From VFKI01 sp964647825 (GTDB taxonomy: Bacteria > Pseudomonadota > Gammaproteobacteria > DSM-16500): 64,000 nt of DNA. The translations under genes and the position numbers were made by a program. The notes beneath the pieces are model-generated. The model was not told the origin of the DNA, ran no database searches, and saw only the letters and a program-made list of their open reading frames with translations. Location: positions 180,800 through 244,799 of the forward strand of contig CAZYJL010000002.1 in the NCBI GenBank assembly GCA_964647825.1, given 5' to 3'. Below, in pieces: positions 17,845 to 26,787 of the stretch. Position 1 is the stretch's first letter; every line of letters begins with the position of its first letter.

Positions 17845-18169
17845 GATAATTCCTCACAATAAGCAGCGCGGGATTGTATGCGCAAGCCGAAAGCGTGTCA
17901 ATTTTGCAGTGCAATCGCGTAGATAAACAAGCTGATAGCAAGCGTACTTGCTGAGTGGTAGCCGCGCTGTTGTCTTAGGCAAAACTTAAGGTTTTAGTCA
18001 TCTAACTCAGATTCAAGATTAGGTAACAATAAATAAAAACGTAAACAAACGATGAAATTTAAACATAAAAGCTTAAAAAGATCAAATAATATACATTTTT
18101 TATAATTATGCTAGAATACAAATAAATATGGATTATACTCGTCATACTTTAAATTAGTCGTCTTTGCCT
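17845..18169. other. Divergent intergenic region without a gene
   Basis: 325 bp between rpmF (minus) and the glycosyltransferase pair (plus). It should hold both promoters. The right half is very AT-rich, with TATAAT at 18101-18106 and TAGAAT at 18112-18117, but no convincing -35 box. No ORF or structured RNA was recognised. Confidence 0.5.
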
Positions 18170-19753
18170 ATGCAGCAACACCTAAGACAATCCAATATAA
18201 CAACCGCTCTAAAAATCGCTCTACTTTTTGTATTTGTAATAGGTCTCTATCGTAGTTTACAAATTGTGTTTCATACGTTTCCAGCCGAAGCTGACTTTAG
18301 CGATACTGCCATGCTATGGCTTGGTTTTAAAAAGTACGGTTGGCATTTTTTCCCCTCTTGGCGCTACACAACAGATAACTGGCTACTTTCTTTGGTACCG
18401 ATTCATTTTTTGTTATTTTCACTCTTTGGCGCAAAACCGCTTGTGGTCTTGCTGACAGGATGGGGAATTTTCATTCTCACCCTTCTAATGGTCGCTTGCA
18501 TTGCTAGCTCGCTACGCGCACCCAAAACTGCCATTTTGCTACCCTTTATACTTTTGTTTGCTAATCAATACGCACACGCTTTTGGCTTTTTGACTTATAG
18601 CATCTCGCATAACATCACTAATCTATATGGTATTTGCTGTTTATTCATTACAATAAAATGGCTGCAACATCGTCGTGCATGGTTATTAGTTTGCTTATTC
18701 TTTGTTGCATTCATCGGCGGTGTGTCTGACCCATGGATGCTGGGTGCTTATCTTTATCCAATCATCATGACAAGCATGCTATTTAGTTTTATCTATCGCA
18801 AACACCAAGAGTCTCCATCATTTTGGCAATTAGGTGCTGTTTTATTTCTTGTCGTCATTGGTAGCAAATCACGCGGATTCGAACTTTTACATTTCCTTCC
18901 TCTATACCATCACAAAATACACGCATTAAATAGCCAAAACATCTTCATGGTCATTCAAAATTTAGGGCGACTATTTAACATTCTCCCACTGGGGCACTCG
19001 ACGCATTTACTACTGCTCTCATCCCTTTTTTCTGTACTTGTATTTTTTTATTTGTTATATAAAACAACTGACGTTTGCTACAAAAAATACAACGCAACAC
19101 ACAATGTGACATTATACTTTTTAACTGTCACGATTTTGATTTCTTTATTTGCCATTATCACCGCCATGATTGTCACAGAATCGGTCAATGAGGGTTCCAG
19201 TCGTTTCATGCTAAATATTTTTTACTTAGGCCCCCTTCTGATTGCCATCAATGCAGAAAAGCATTGGCCTGAGCTAACTCGAACATTCAAAAAAACACTT
19301 ATTATCGCAGTGATTTTGTATATTATCAGTAGCATAGTAAGCAATTTAACTATTTGGCAATCCATGCGATTCACGGTCAAAAAAGATGACGTCCTTGCAC
19401 TGGTCAATGTGCTAGAGAAAAACCATTTACAACACGGTTACGGTCCCTATTGGGGAGCGAATGCAAATGCAATCACATGGCTAAGCCACGGAAAAATTCA
19501 ATTTGTGCCTGTTATCTTTTCGAAAAAAACCGGCTTTATCATCAATGGAAAACGCTACCAATCCTCTTTACTTTGGAAAGCGCCCAGCGCCCATGAAAAC
19601 TTCTTTATTTTTGTAAAAAATGATGGCGAAGAATGCGCAAATATTTCTTTATGCAAATCAGGCATCATCAAACAATTTGGTCAACCCAGTGATATCATCA
19701 AATACAAAGATGCCGATATTTTTATATGGAAGAACCGTGACCATACAGCATGA
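18170..19753 (+). CDS. Polytopic membrane protein, probable GT-C type glycosyltransferase
   Basis: 527 residues from the ATG at 18170. About ten hydrophobic spans fill residues 12-400, with a mostly soluble C-terminal 120 residues. The first periplasmic loop has acidic residues in EADFSDTAMLW, and loop residues such as DNW and SDPW are typical in style of lipid-linked-sugar GT-C enzymes. The next gene, overlapping by 17 bp, is a GtrB/DPM1-type enzyme that makes polyprenyl-phosphate sugars, so the pair would load a sugar on a lipid and transfer it in the periplasm, as in O-antigen glucosylation. The acceptor is unknown and no GtrA-type flippase lies nearby. Function inferred from fold and context. 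Confidence 0.6.
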   Translation: MQQHLRQSNITTALKIALLFVFVIGLYRSLQIVFHTFPAEADFSDTAMLWLGFKKYGWHFFPSWRYTTDNWLLSLVPIHFLLFSLFGAKPLVVLLTGWGIFILTLLMVACIASSLRAPKTAILLPFILLFANQYAHAFGFLTYSISHNITNLYGICCLFITIKWLQHRRAWLLVCLFFVAFIGGVSDPWMLGAYLYPIIMTSMLFSFIYRKHQESPSFWQLGAVLFLVVIGSKSRGFELLHFLPLYHHKIHALNSQNIFMVIQNLGRLFNILPLGHSTHLLLLSSLFSVLVFFYLLYKTTDVCYKKYNATHNVTLYFLTVTILISLFAIITAMIVTESVNEGSSRFMLNIFYLGPLLIAINAEKHWPELTRTFKKTLIIAVILYIISSIVSNLTIWQSMRFTVKKDDVLALVNVLEKNHLQHGYGPYWGANANAITWLSHGKIQFVPVIFSKKTGFIINGKRYQSSLLWKAPSAHENFFIFVKNDGEECANISLCKSGIIKQFGQPSDIIKYKDADIFIWKNRDHTA

Positions 19754-20723
19754 GAAAAAAATCAGTATTATTATCCCAATGCTTAACGAAGCTGCAACGC
19801 TGAATTTATTATTCGAAAAATTAACCCCAATTCTGCATGCTTTACCTCTAGATTATGAAATTATTGTTGTCAATGATGGAAGCACGGATAACACTTTAGC
19901 GCTGTTATTACAAACACAACAAGACATCCCGCAACTAAAAATTCTTGATCTCGCAAGAAATTTTGGCAAAGAAGCTGCTTTATATTCGGGCTTTTATTAT
20001 GCCAAAGGCGCATGTGCGATCGCCATTGACGCAGACTTGCAAGATCCGCCTGAGTTAATTCTTGAAATGATAAAAAATTGGCTGGAAGGCTATGAAGTTG
20101 TCAGAGCAGTACGTCACTCGAGAAAAAACGATTCTTTTTTAAAGAGAAAAACCGCCACATGGTTCTACAACATCATGAAAAAAATCAGTGAAACACAGCT
20201 CACTTATCATGCCAGTGATTATATATTACTAGATAGAATTGCGATTGATGCTTTTCTTATGCTTGAGGAAAAAATACGTTTTAATAAAGGCTTATTTAGC
20301 TGGATAGGGTTTAAAGAAAAACTGATTTACCATAATCGAGAAGAACGTGCTGCCGGTCAAACGAAATGGAATTATTATAAATTATTCAAGTTTTCCATTG
20401 ATGGCATTACCAGTTTTAGTAAAACGCCTCTCGAAATATGGACATACATAGGTATCTTGTGTTCTTCACTGGCTTTTTTCTATAGCATTTATTTTTTTCT
20501 AAAAACACTGCTGATTGGCAATTCGGTCCATGGTTATCCCTCTCTATTGATTTTTATGTTATTTTTTAGCGGATTACAGATGATTGGCATCGGCATACTG
20601 GGAAGTTATATTGGGCGTATCTTTATCGAAACCAAAAAACGACCGATTTTTTTCGCTCGTAAATTTTATGAAACAGCCAGCATGACGCAAGAAGAACCAC
20701 TTAACAATCTCATTAAAAAGTAA
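19737..20723 (+). CDS. GtrB/DPM1-like polyprenyl-phosphate glycosyltransferase (GT2)
   Basis: 328 residues from a GTG at 19737, chosen because ggaagaa lies six bases upstream; an open upstream extension inside the previous gene lacks such a site. GT-A fold: SIIIPMLNEA, VVNDGSTDNT, AIDADLQDPPELI (DxD-type metal motif), then two C-terminal membrane spans at about 230-310. Such enzymes attach a sugar from a nucleotide donor to undecaprenyl phosphate at the cytoplasmic face. Overlaps the GT-C-like gene, so translation is probably coupled. ArnC is a close relative; given arnA/arnB-like genes at 38-40 kb an Ara4N role is possible but not shown. Confidence 0.85.
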   Translation: MTIQHEKKISIIIPMLNEAATLNLLFEKLTPILHALPLDYEIIVVNDGSTDNTLALLLQTQQDIPQLKILDLARNFGKEAALYSGFYYAKGACAIAIDADLQDPPELILEMIKNWLEGYEVVRAVRHSRKNDSFLKRKTATWFYNIMKKISETQLTYHASDYILLDRIAIDAFLMLEEKIRFNKGLFSWIGFKEKLIYHNREERAAGQTKWNYYKLFKFSIDGITSFSKTPLEIWTYIGILCSSLAFFYSIYFFLKTLLIGNSVHGYPSLLIFMLFFSGLQMIGIGILGSYIGRIFIETKKRPIFFARKFYETASMTQEEPLNNLIKK

Positions 20724-20841
20724 CTTCGTGTAACACCATAATAATAGATAGCCCGAAAATAATAAGTTGACAACTTTATGGGCGATGATTAAAAAATAAT
20801 AAAGAGAGATACTAGCATCTATTTGCTTGGAGACCGACGCC

Positions 20842-21861
20842 GTGCCTGAGAAGACTGAGATCGACCAGCTAATAACAACGCATTTTGAAAAAGTACTTGA
20901 TGCCATGAGAAAAGAAGATCAACAAGCTGTCTTTTCAGCATGTTATGCGTTTGGTGAATTGATTCACAAACATTACCCCAATTTAAAAAAACTTGATGAG
21001 ATACAAGCATCTCTCTCAGAAATAAAAATAACAATTGAAGACCTACCTTCCCTTAAGTTAGCCAGCTTATTCTCTGAAGCACGCAGTTATCTACAAATGA
21101 ATCTAGTAGGAAAGTCTCCTCCTGAAGACTTAGCTGCACTTAACATTGAATCAATAGGACTTGATGTGTTTTTAACACTTATCTATCAAAGCAACAAATC
21201 AAAGGAAGCAGAGAATCAATTGGCTGAACTTGGAAAAAGCATCGATTTCGATAGCGCAGAATACCTAGAAACAGAAAAACTCATTAAAAGCAATCTTCCT
21301 AGCGTACAAGCTGCTGCAATAGAAGAAGAATGTAAAACACTAGAAAATGAACTTATCAAAACAATTCAAACAGAAATTCGCAAAAATTCGCTGTTATTTA
21401 AAGATTATATTGATAATACTGCTGATATTCAAAAAGATAAAATAAAAAAATTAACTGAAATAATAAAAAATAAAACTTTTCTTAACGAAAAAAACAAGCA
21501 TGCATTAACTCCTCAACTTAAATTAGCTGTTGGCAGTCTTCATGCCGTACATGAATTACAAAAAACCTTGCAAGAAAATAAAGATAAAAAAGCTAGCGAA
21601 AAATTAACTACTTTTAAAGAAAAATTTGAAGATGAAAAAATTCAAACAGCTCTTAAAACCAACCCAGACTCTGCTGTAAAAAAATTCTTAAAACAAATTG
21701 CTTACCATTTAACAAACGCCATTACATTTGGCGCACTCAGCGCGCAAAAAGATGCATGGCTCAATGCGCCGCAACAGCTTTTCCATAAAAAAATAAATGA
21801 AAAATTATCGTCTGTATCTTCTTTTATTGAAAATGATACGACACCGACGAAGAAACCATAA
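20842..21861 (+). CDS. Unknown Lys/Glu-rich helical protein, effector-like
   Basis: 339 residues from a GTG at 20842, placed eight bases after ggaga. No membrane span or signal peptide. The middle (about 90-260) is Glu/Lys-rich and predicted helical or coiled coil. The C-terminal part has a more hydrophobic stretch, AYHLTNAITFGALSAQKDAW, and a polar end. No enzyme motif is visible. Composition resembles secreted Dot/Icm-type effectors of Legionellales, but no secretion machinery is in the window, so this is only a suggestion. Convergent with the next gene. Confidence 0.7.
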   Translation: MPEKTEIDQLITTHFEKVLDAMRKEDQQAVFSACYAFGELIHKHYPNLKKLDEIQASLSEIKITIEDLPSLKLASLFSEARSYLQMNLVGKSPPEDLAALNIESIGLDVFLTLIYQSNKSKEAENQLAELGKSIDFDSAEYLETEKLIKSNLPSVQAAAIEEECKTLENELIKTIQTEIRKNSLLFKDYIDNTADIQKDKIKKLTEIIKNKTFLNEKNKHALTPQLKLAVGSLHAVHELQKTLQENKDKKASEKLTTFKEKFEDEKIQTALKTNPDSAVKKFLKQIAYHLTNAITFGALSAQKDAWLNAPQQLFHKKINEKLSSVSSFIENDTTPTKKP

Positions 21862-21867
21862 ATACCA

Positions 21868-21891
21868 ATCCCGCAGACAAAACTGCGGGAT
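21868..21891. terminator. Hairpin between two convergent genes
   Basis: ATCCCGCAG, a six-base loop and CTGCGGGAT form a perfect 9-bp stem seven bases after the stop at 21861. There is no T run, so it may act as a two-way terminator or be a small repeat. Confidence 0.45.
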
Positions 21892-21913
21892 AATGACTAA
21901 AACTAAAAGATCA

Positions 21914-23149
21914 CTACTTTCCAAATAACGCGCGAGCGACATTTTCTGGCGCTGTACACTGAGGATCTAACCCTAATTCCTTCTTACCCAATGGGTCTCT
22001 TGTAAGTTGCGCAAAAAACGTATTTGGATTACTTGTTATACATTCTTTAGGTAAATAAGAATCACCGCTGCCTATCAAAGCAGGTTTGCCACTTAACCCT
22101 GCTTCATTCAACAATGCACCCGGCACAGCTTGCGCAACGCGATTCGCTGCATGCGCCGCATCCGCGCCTGAGACGTCTGCATGTAATAAAATTTTTGCAT
22201 ATGTTTCAGACTCAAATAAAGCTCGCTCGTCATCACTCAATTTTTTCTTGAAATTTTCTGTCAAAATAATTTGACAAGGCGAAACCAAGCTTGAATCTTC
22301 TTTTGCATCTTTTAAATAATTTTCGACGACTGTAATTAATTTTTGAAGATATGCCGCAGGATTCTTTACCCCGGGATGCAATCCAAAACGTAATTGCATA
22401 TCTTGGTATTTTCCGATTACTTGACCCTTTTGCATTTCGTCTAAAAGCACTTTTAAAAATTCGATATCTACGTCATCTGACCGTGATGTTCCCGAAACAA
22501 AGACCAAATCTGTCTCTTCACTCACCTTCAGTAACTCACGTGTCTTTTTATTTTGCGCGAGGCTTTTGTCTGTCACACATGTAGACACCGCTTGATCAAT
22601 CGACAAATGCCCCACAGTTACCACGTGTTCTGCAGCAAACTCTTGAAAATCTTTTTTTGCAGCATCTAATGGCACCGCAATCTGTAAATTCAATTTTTTT
22701 GCTAGTTTTTCGCCATAGTGATTTTTAAAATAAATATGTTCTTTTTCTTTGAACATATATTCATACAGTAATGTCATTTGACACGTATCTGGTAACTGCA
22801 TGGCCAACTCAAAAGCAAATTTATCATTTAATGGCGAAGGAAATCCTAATACTACGTGATCAATTTTATTTTTTTCTATCCAAAATTTAACATATTCTAT
22901 TTTTTCTTCTTCTGATTTTTTTGCAGAAAATTCATCTCCCTCTTTTTCCGAAAAAAGAATGTTTTCATTTTTGTCAACAAGCAAGTCATGTAATTCTTTC
23001 TGTATAACAGTCTTTGCTACTGTATCTAATGGTAATAAAGTAAATTGACACGCTTGCTTTTCTTCATGCGCTTGTTCAATCATTTTTTTCACAGTCGCAC
23101 AAGCTAACTGCGTATCCCCTGTACTGGTTGTTAAAATAGCAAAGTTCAT
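21914..23149 (-). CDS. Unknown protein with two Rossmann-like halves (GT-B-like)
   Basis: 411 residues from the ATG at 23149, five bases after ggagag. I do not recognise the family. The N-terminal half starts MNFAILTTSTGDTQLA and alternates strands and helices; the second half has LVFVSGTSRSDD, LRFGLHPGVKN and a late segment HADVSGADAAHAANRVAQAV, then NEAGLSGKPALIGSG. A Gly/Ala-rich loop followed by an E-x-x-x-x-GKPA element is reminiscent of the nucleotide-sugar site of GT-B glycosyltransferases, a tentative reading. No signal peptide or spans. Could be a cytosolic glycosyltransferase or an effector. Confidence 0.65.
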   Translation of the reverse strand: MNFAILTTSTGDTQLACATVKKMIEQAHEEKQACQFTLLPLDTVAKTVIQKELHDLLVDKNENILFSEKEGDEFSAKKSEEEKIEYVKFWIEKNKIDHVVLGFPSPLNDKFAFELAMQLPDTCQMTLLYEYMFKEKEHIYFKNHYGEKLAKKLNLQIAVPLDAAKKDFQEFAAEHVVTVGHLSIDQAVSTCVTDKSLAQNKKTRELLKVSEETDLVFVSGTSRSDDVDIEFLKVLLDEMQKGQVIGKYQDMQLRFGLHPGVKNPAAYLQKLITVVENYLKDAKEDSSLVSPCQIILTENFKKKLSDDERALFESETYAKILLHADVSGADAAHAANRVAQAVPGALLNEAGLSGKPALIGSGDSYLPKECITSNPNTFFAQLTRDPLGKKELGLDPQCTAPENVARALFGK

Positions 23150-23205
23150 TTTCACTCTCCTCTATTTTTTTTATTTTGCTTTAATTAAATTTTATGATTT
23201 TTAAT

Positions 23206-23832
23206 TTATTTACTGCGCTGATGTTGCCAATACACTTCTGAGGATACATCTGGATTTGCACGCGCCAACACACGCGCGGCGACAAATAATAAATCAGACA
23301 ATCGATTGATATAACGTAACAATTCTGGATGACAATGAAGCAAATTTTCCTGCAGACTTCCTTCTTGTTGCAACGCCAAATCACGATGCAACAATGCCAC
23401 CAAGGTGCGTTCAACACGTCGACAAATTGCACGTGCCAAATGACAGGCAGCAACAGCTAATTCACCGCGCGGCAAAATAAATTCTTTTAAGGGCGGTAAG
23501 TCAGCATTCCACTGATCAATTAAGTTTTCTAATGCAGTAATGTGTGAGGCATGAATTGCAACATACGCCGGTAATGCAAGCTCTCCACCTGCATCAAACA
23601 ACGTATGTTGAATCTGTGTGAGCGCCGTTAACACGGCTGCTTGTTGTACCGTTAAACTGACTGAAGGTGACAATAAACTCGCAATCACCACACCAATTGC
23701 GCTATTTAATTCGTCCAATCCACCCACCGCCTCAACCCGCAAGTCATCTTTTGCGATACGCGCTTGACCATCTAAACTGGTCTCACCCGTATCGCCTGTG
23801 CGGGTATAGATTTTTGTAAGGCGGTGACCCAT
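23206..23832 (-). CDS. PduO-type cob(I)alamin adenosyltransferase
   Basis: 208 residues; transfers the adenosyl group from ATP to cob(I)alamin to make coenzyme B12. N-terminal KIYTRTGDTGETSLDG is the ATP-binding signature, followed by VEAVGGLDELNSAIG and, near the C-terminus, CRRVERTL and NRLSDLLFVAAR. Its ATG overlaps the lpdA stop by one base (TAATG), so translation may be coupled. A BtuF-like binding protein at 30.4 kb would fit B12 salvage. Confidence 0.92.
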   Translation of the reverse strand: MGHRLTKIYTRTGDTGETSLDGQARIAKDDLRVEAVGGLDELNSAIGVVIASLLSPSVSLTVQQAAVLTALTQIQHTLFDAGGELALPAYVAIHASHITALENLIDQWNADLPPLKEFILPRGELAVAACHLARAICRRVERTLVALLHRDLALQQEGSLQENLLHCHPELLRYINRLSDLLFVAARVLARANPDVSSEVYWQHQRSK

Positions 23833-25265
23833 TAAGCTTGCTCTTTGACGGGTTTTTTCTTTGGTAAATATAAATCCGTAATCGTCCCTTCAAACACTTC
23901 TGCTGCCATCGCAACGGTTTCAGACAACGTAGGATGCGGATGAATAGTTAAGGCGATATCTTCCACATCACACCCCATTTCAATTGCTAAACCAATCTCG
24001 GCAATTAATTCTCCCGCATTCGGACCAACAGCTGCACCACCTAAAATACGACGTGTTTTTTCATCGAATAATAATTTCGTGATACCTTCATCACGTCCTG
24101 TACTTAAAGAGCGACCACTCGCGGCCCACGGAAACGCGCCTTTGCCATACGCAATGCCTTTGGCTTTTGCTTCATTTTCTGTGAGACCTGTCCACGCAAT
24201 TTCAGGATCCGTATAAGCAACGGATGGGATCACACGCGGATCAAAATAATGTTTCAACCCAGCAATCACTTCCGCAGCAACACGGCCTTCATGTAACGCT
24301 TTATGGGCCAACATCGGATTACCACAAATATCACCAATTGCAAAAATATGCGGAACATTTGTTCTTAACTGTTTATCCACCGCAATAAAGCCACGTGCAT
24401 CGACAGTCACACCGGCTTTTTCAGCGGCAATTTGATCGCCATTTGGACGGCGACCAACTGCACTTAAAATTTGATCAAATCGTTCAGGTTGGGCAGGCGC
24501 ATTCTCGCCTTCGAACGTCACCCATAACCCATCTTTTTTTGCTTCGACTTTCGTCACTTTGGTTTTTAAATAAATATTTTTATAACGTTTTTGAATACGC
24601 TTAAACAATGGCTGAACGATGTCTTTATCCGCACCCGGAATAATTTGCTCCATCAATTCAACCATCGTAATTTCAGCACCTAAACTGTGATACACCGTCG
24701 CCATTTCTAAACCAATGATACCGCCACCAATGACCAACAGTTTTCCATCCGTTTTTGCTAATTCCAATGCCCCAGTGGAATCAATAATACGCGGATCGTC
24801 TGGTAAAAAAGGCAGTTTTACCACACGAGAACCCGCTGCAATAATGGCTTGCTCAAATCGAATGATTTTTTCACCATCCGCTGTTTTTACTGTTAACGTC
24901 TTATCCGAAGCAAAACTGCCAACACCACACACAATCTCGACTTTTCTTTGTTTTGCTAACGTTTTTAAACCACCTGTTAAACGGGTAACGACTTTATTTT
25001 TCCAATCACGCAATTTACCCACTTCAATTTTTGGTGTGCCAAACGTAATCCCACACTCAGCGACATGTGCAGCTTCATCTAACACTTTCGCCGCGTGCAA
25101 TAAGGCTTTAGAAGGAATACATCCAACATTCAAGCATACGCCACCAATTGCTTCGTAACGCTCAACCAAAATCACTTTTTTGCCAAGATCAGCTGCTCGG
25201 AATGCCGCAGTGTAACCACCAGGACCACTACCTAACACCACTACTTCTGTTTGTATTTCATTCAT
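23832..25265 (-). CDS. lpdA: Dihydrolipoyl dehydrogenase (E3)
   Basis: 477 residues from ATG 25265; another ATG three codons upstream (25274) sits too close to the agagga site. FAD-binding GSGPGGYTAAFRAADLG, redox-active disulfide GGVCLNVGC (C44, C49), NAD-binding GGGIIGLEMATVYHSLG, IGDICGNPMLAHKA and the C-terminal catalytic HPHPTLSE. Reoxidises lipoamide of pyruvate dehydrogenase and 2-oxoacid complexes. Follows aceE-aceF, separated from aceF by a 170-bp gap that contains a palindromic repeat. Confidence 0.95.
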   Translation of the reverse strand: MNEIQTEVVVLGSGPGGYTAAFRAADLGKKVILVERYEAIGGVCLNVGCIPSKALLHAAKVLDEAAHVAECGITFGTPKIEVGKLRDWKNKVVTRLTGGLKTLAKQRKVEIVCGVGSFASDKTLTVKTADGEKIIRFEQAIIAAGSRVVKLPFLPDDPRIIDSTGALELAKTDGKLLVIGGGIIGLEMATVYHSLGAEITMVELMEQIIPGADKDIVQPLFKRIQKRYKNIYLKTKVTKVEAKKDGLWVTFEGENAPAQPERFDQILSAVGRRPNGDQIAAEKAGVTVDARGFIAVDKQLRTNVPHIFAIGDICGNPMLAHKALHEGRVAAEVIAGLKHYFDPRVIPSVAYTDPEIAWTGLTENEAKAKGIAYGKGAFPWAASGRSLSTGRDEGITKLLFDEKTRRILGGAAVGPNAGELIAEIGLAIEMGCDVEDIALTIHPHPTLSETVAMAAEVFEGTITDLYLPKKKPVKEQA

Positions 25266-25310
25266 GCGACACATTTCCTCTTATTGATCTAGTAAACTGA
25301 TTCATTCATT

Positions 25311-25391
25311 CTGTCATACCGCGCTTTATGCGCAGTATCTAGTTTCTATTCGCGTTTCTCTGGATCCCGCGGATAAACCGCGGGATGACAA
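25311..25391. repeat. Double palindromic repeat between aceF and lpdA
   Basis: Two hairpins in a row: CTGTCATACCGCG...CGCAGTATC and GGATCCCGCGGATAAACCGCGG followed by GATGACA. Together they mirror the inner part of R3 copy 2 (7090-7172) without the R3 ends. Probably a solo palindromic module; it could also act as a partial terminator within the operon. Confidence 0.6.
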
Positions 25392-25434
25392 AGTAGACAA
25401 AATAAATGGAGCACTGCACTAGGTACTATTACTT

Positions 25435-26772
25435 TTAAATTAATAATTTTCGAATATCCGATAATTTTTCTGATAAATATGCAATAAAACGTGCGCCTTC
25501 TGCACCATCAATCACCCGATGATCATAAGATAACGCTAACGGCAACATCAGCCTTGGCACAAACGTATGACTATCAAAAATCGGTTTATACGATGCTTTT
25601 GAGACACCTAAAATGGCGACTTCTGGTAAATTCACAATCGGCGTAAAAGCCGTCCCACCAATGCCGCCCAAACTGGAAATCGAAAAACAGCCGCCTTGCA
25701 TTTCATTCGGTAATAGTTGTTTTTTACGTGCCTTATCGCTTAATACACTTAATTCACGCGCTAACGTTGCTAAGCCTTTTTGATCCACATCACGAATCAC
25801 TGGCACAACTAAACCTTCTGGCGTATCGACCGCCACACCAATATGAAAATAATTTTTATAAATTAAATTTTCACTCGTCGCATCCAACGATGCATTAAAT
25901 TGCGGGAATTTTTGCAACGCTGCCACAACTGCTTTCATAATAAAAACCAGCGGCGTCAATTTAATGCCTTCCTTTTCCAGTGCCGCTTTTTCTGTCTGAC
26001 GAAACGCTTCCAATTCCGTAATATCTGCTTCGCCAAATTGTGTCACATGTGGCACTAACACCCAATTACGATGCAAATTCTTTCCGGAGATTTTCTTCAA
26101 GCGTGACAATGGTTGTGTCTGCACGGGACCAAATTTTGCAAAATCGACGACGGGTGCTGCAGGTAATGCCGACGCACCCCCATTCTCAATCATCGCTAAA
26201 CGTGATTTAACATAACTCTCAATATCTTCTTTTAACACACGTTGTTTAGGACCTGTTGGTGGCACTTTTACTAAATTTACACCTAATTCACGAGCCAATT
26301 TACGTACCGCAGGGCCTGCGTGCACCCCCTCTGTAGAAAATGCTTCTGTCTGTTGCATATTGAATGAGACAGGATTCACAGGATTATTTTGTAATAGATT
26401 TTTTTGCGGCGGATGAATGGCTTGAATATTAGAGGTTAATTTTTCAGACGTACTTTCTGTCACAACGGTTAATTTCTGCTCGGCCACAGCAGCCGTCTTC
26501 TGCACCTCGGGATTTTTAGCTGCCTCTGCTGCTTGCTGCACAGAGAGAATCGGTGCTCCTTCAGTAATTTTATCACCCACTTTGACCTTCAATTCGCGCA
26601 CAATCCCCGCAACGGTGGAAGGTACTTCCATCGTCGCCTTATCAGACTCAAGCGTAATCAAGGGAGTATCAACTTTTATTGCATCCCCAGGGCGCACTAA
26701 TACTTCAATGACATCTACTTCACCCGCGCCGCCAATATCCGGCACAACAATTTCAATATCCGCTGTTGTCAA
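25435..26772 (-). CDS. aceF: Pyruvate dehydrogenase E2, dihydrolipoyl acetyltransferase
   Basis: 445 residues. One lipoyl domain (1-80; lipoyl lysine K45 in LESDKATMEV), a variable linker, a peripheral-subunit-binding domain (about 155-195, AGPAVRKLARELGV) and the catalytic domain with SYDHRVIDGAEGARF near the end. One lipoyl domain makes it shorter than the three-lipoyl Escherichia coli form. The start is a TTG at 26772 eight bases after aggag. It lies 15 bp after the aceE stop. Confidence 0.95.
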   Translation of the reverse strand: MTTADIEIVVPDIGGAGEVDVIEVLVRPGDAIKVDTPLITLESDKATMEVPSTVAGIVRELKVKVGDKITEGAPILSVQQAAEAAKNPEVQKTAAVAEQKLTVVTESTSEKLTSNIQAIHPPQKNLLQNNPVNPVSFNMQQTEAFSTEGVHAGPAVRKLARELGVNLVKVPPTGPKQRVLKEDIESYVKSRLAMIENGGASALPAAPVVDFAKFGPVQTQPLSRLKKISGKNLHRNWVLVPHVTQFGEADITELEAFRQTEKAALEKEGIKLTPLVFIMKAVVAALQKFPQFNASLDATSENLIYKNYFHIGVAVDTPEGLVVPVIRDVDQKGLATLARELSVLSDKARKKQLLPNEMQGGCFSISSLGGIGGTAFTPIVNLPEVAILGVSKASYKPIFDSHTFVPRLMLPLALSYDHRVIDGAEGARFIAYLSEKLSDIRKLLI

Positions 26773-26787
26773 CGTCGTTTCTCCTCA

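Noticed and set aside
25311..25391. Double palindrome as an intrinsic terminator of aceEF
   Set aside because: The stems are not followed by a T run and match R3's inner repeats, so a repeat origin is more likely; some attenuation remains possible.
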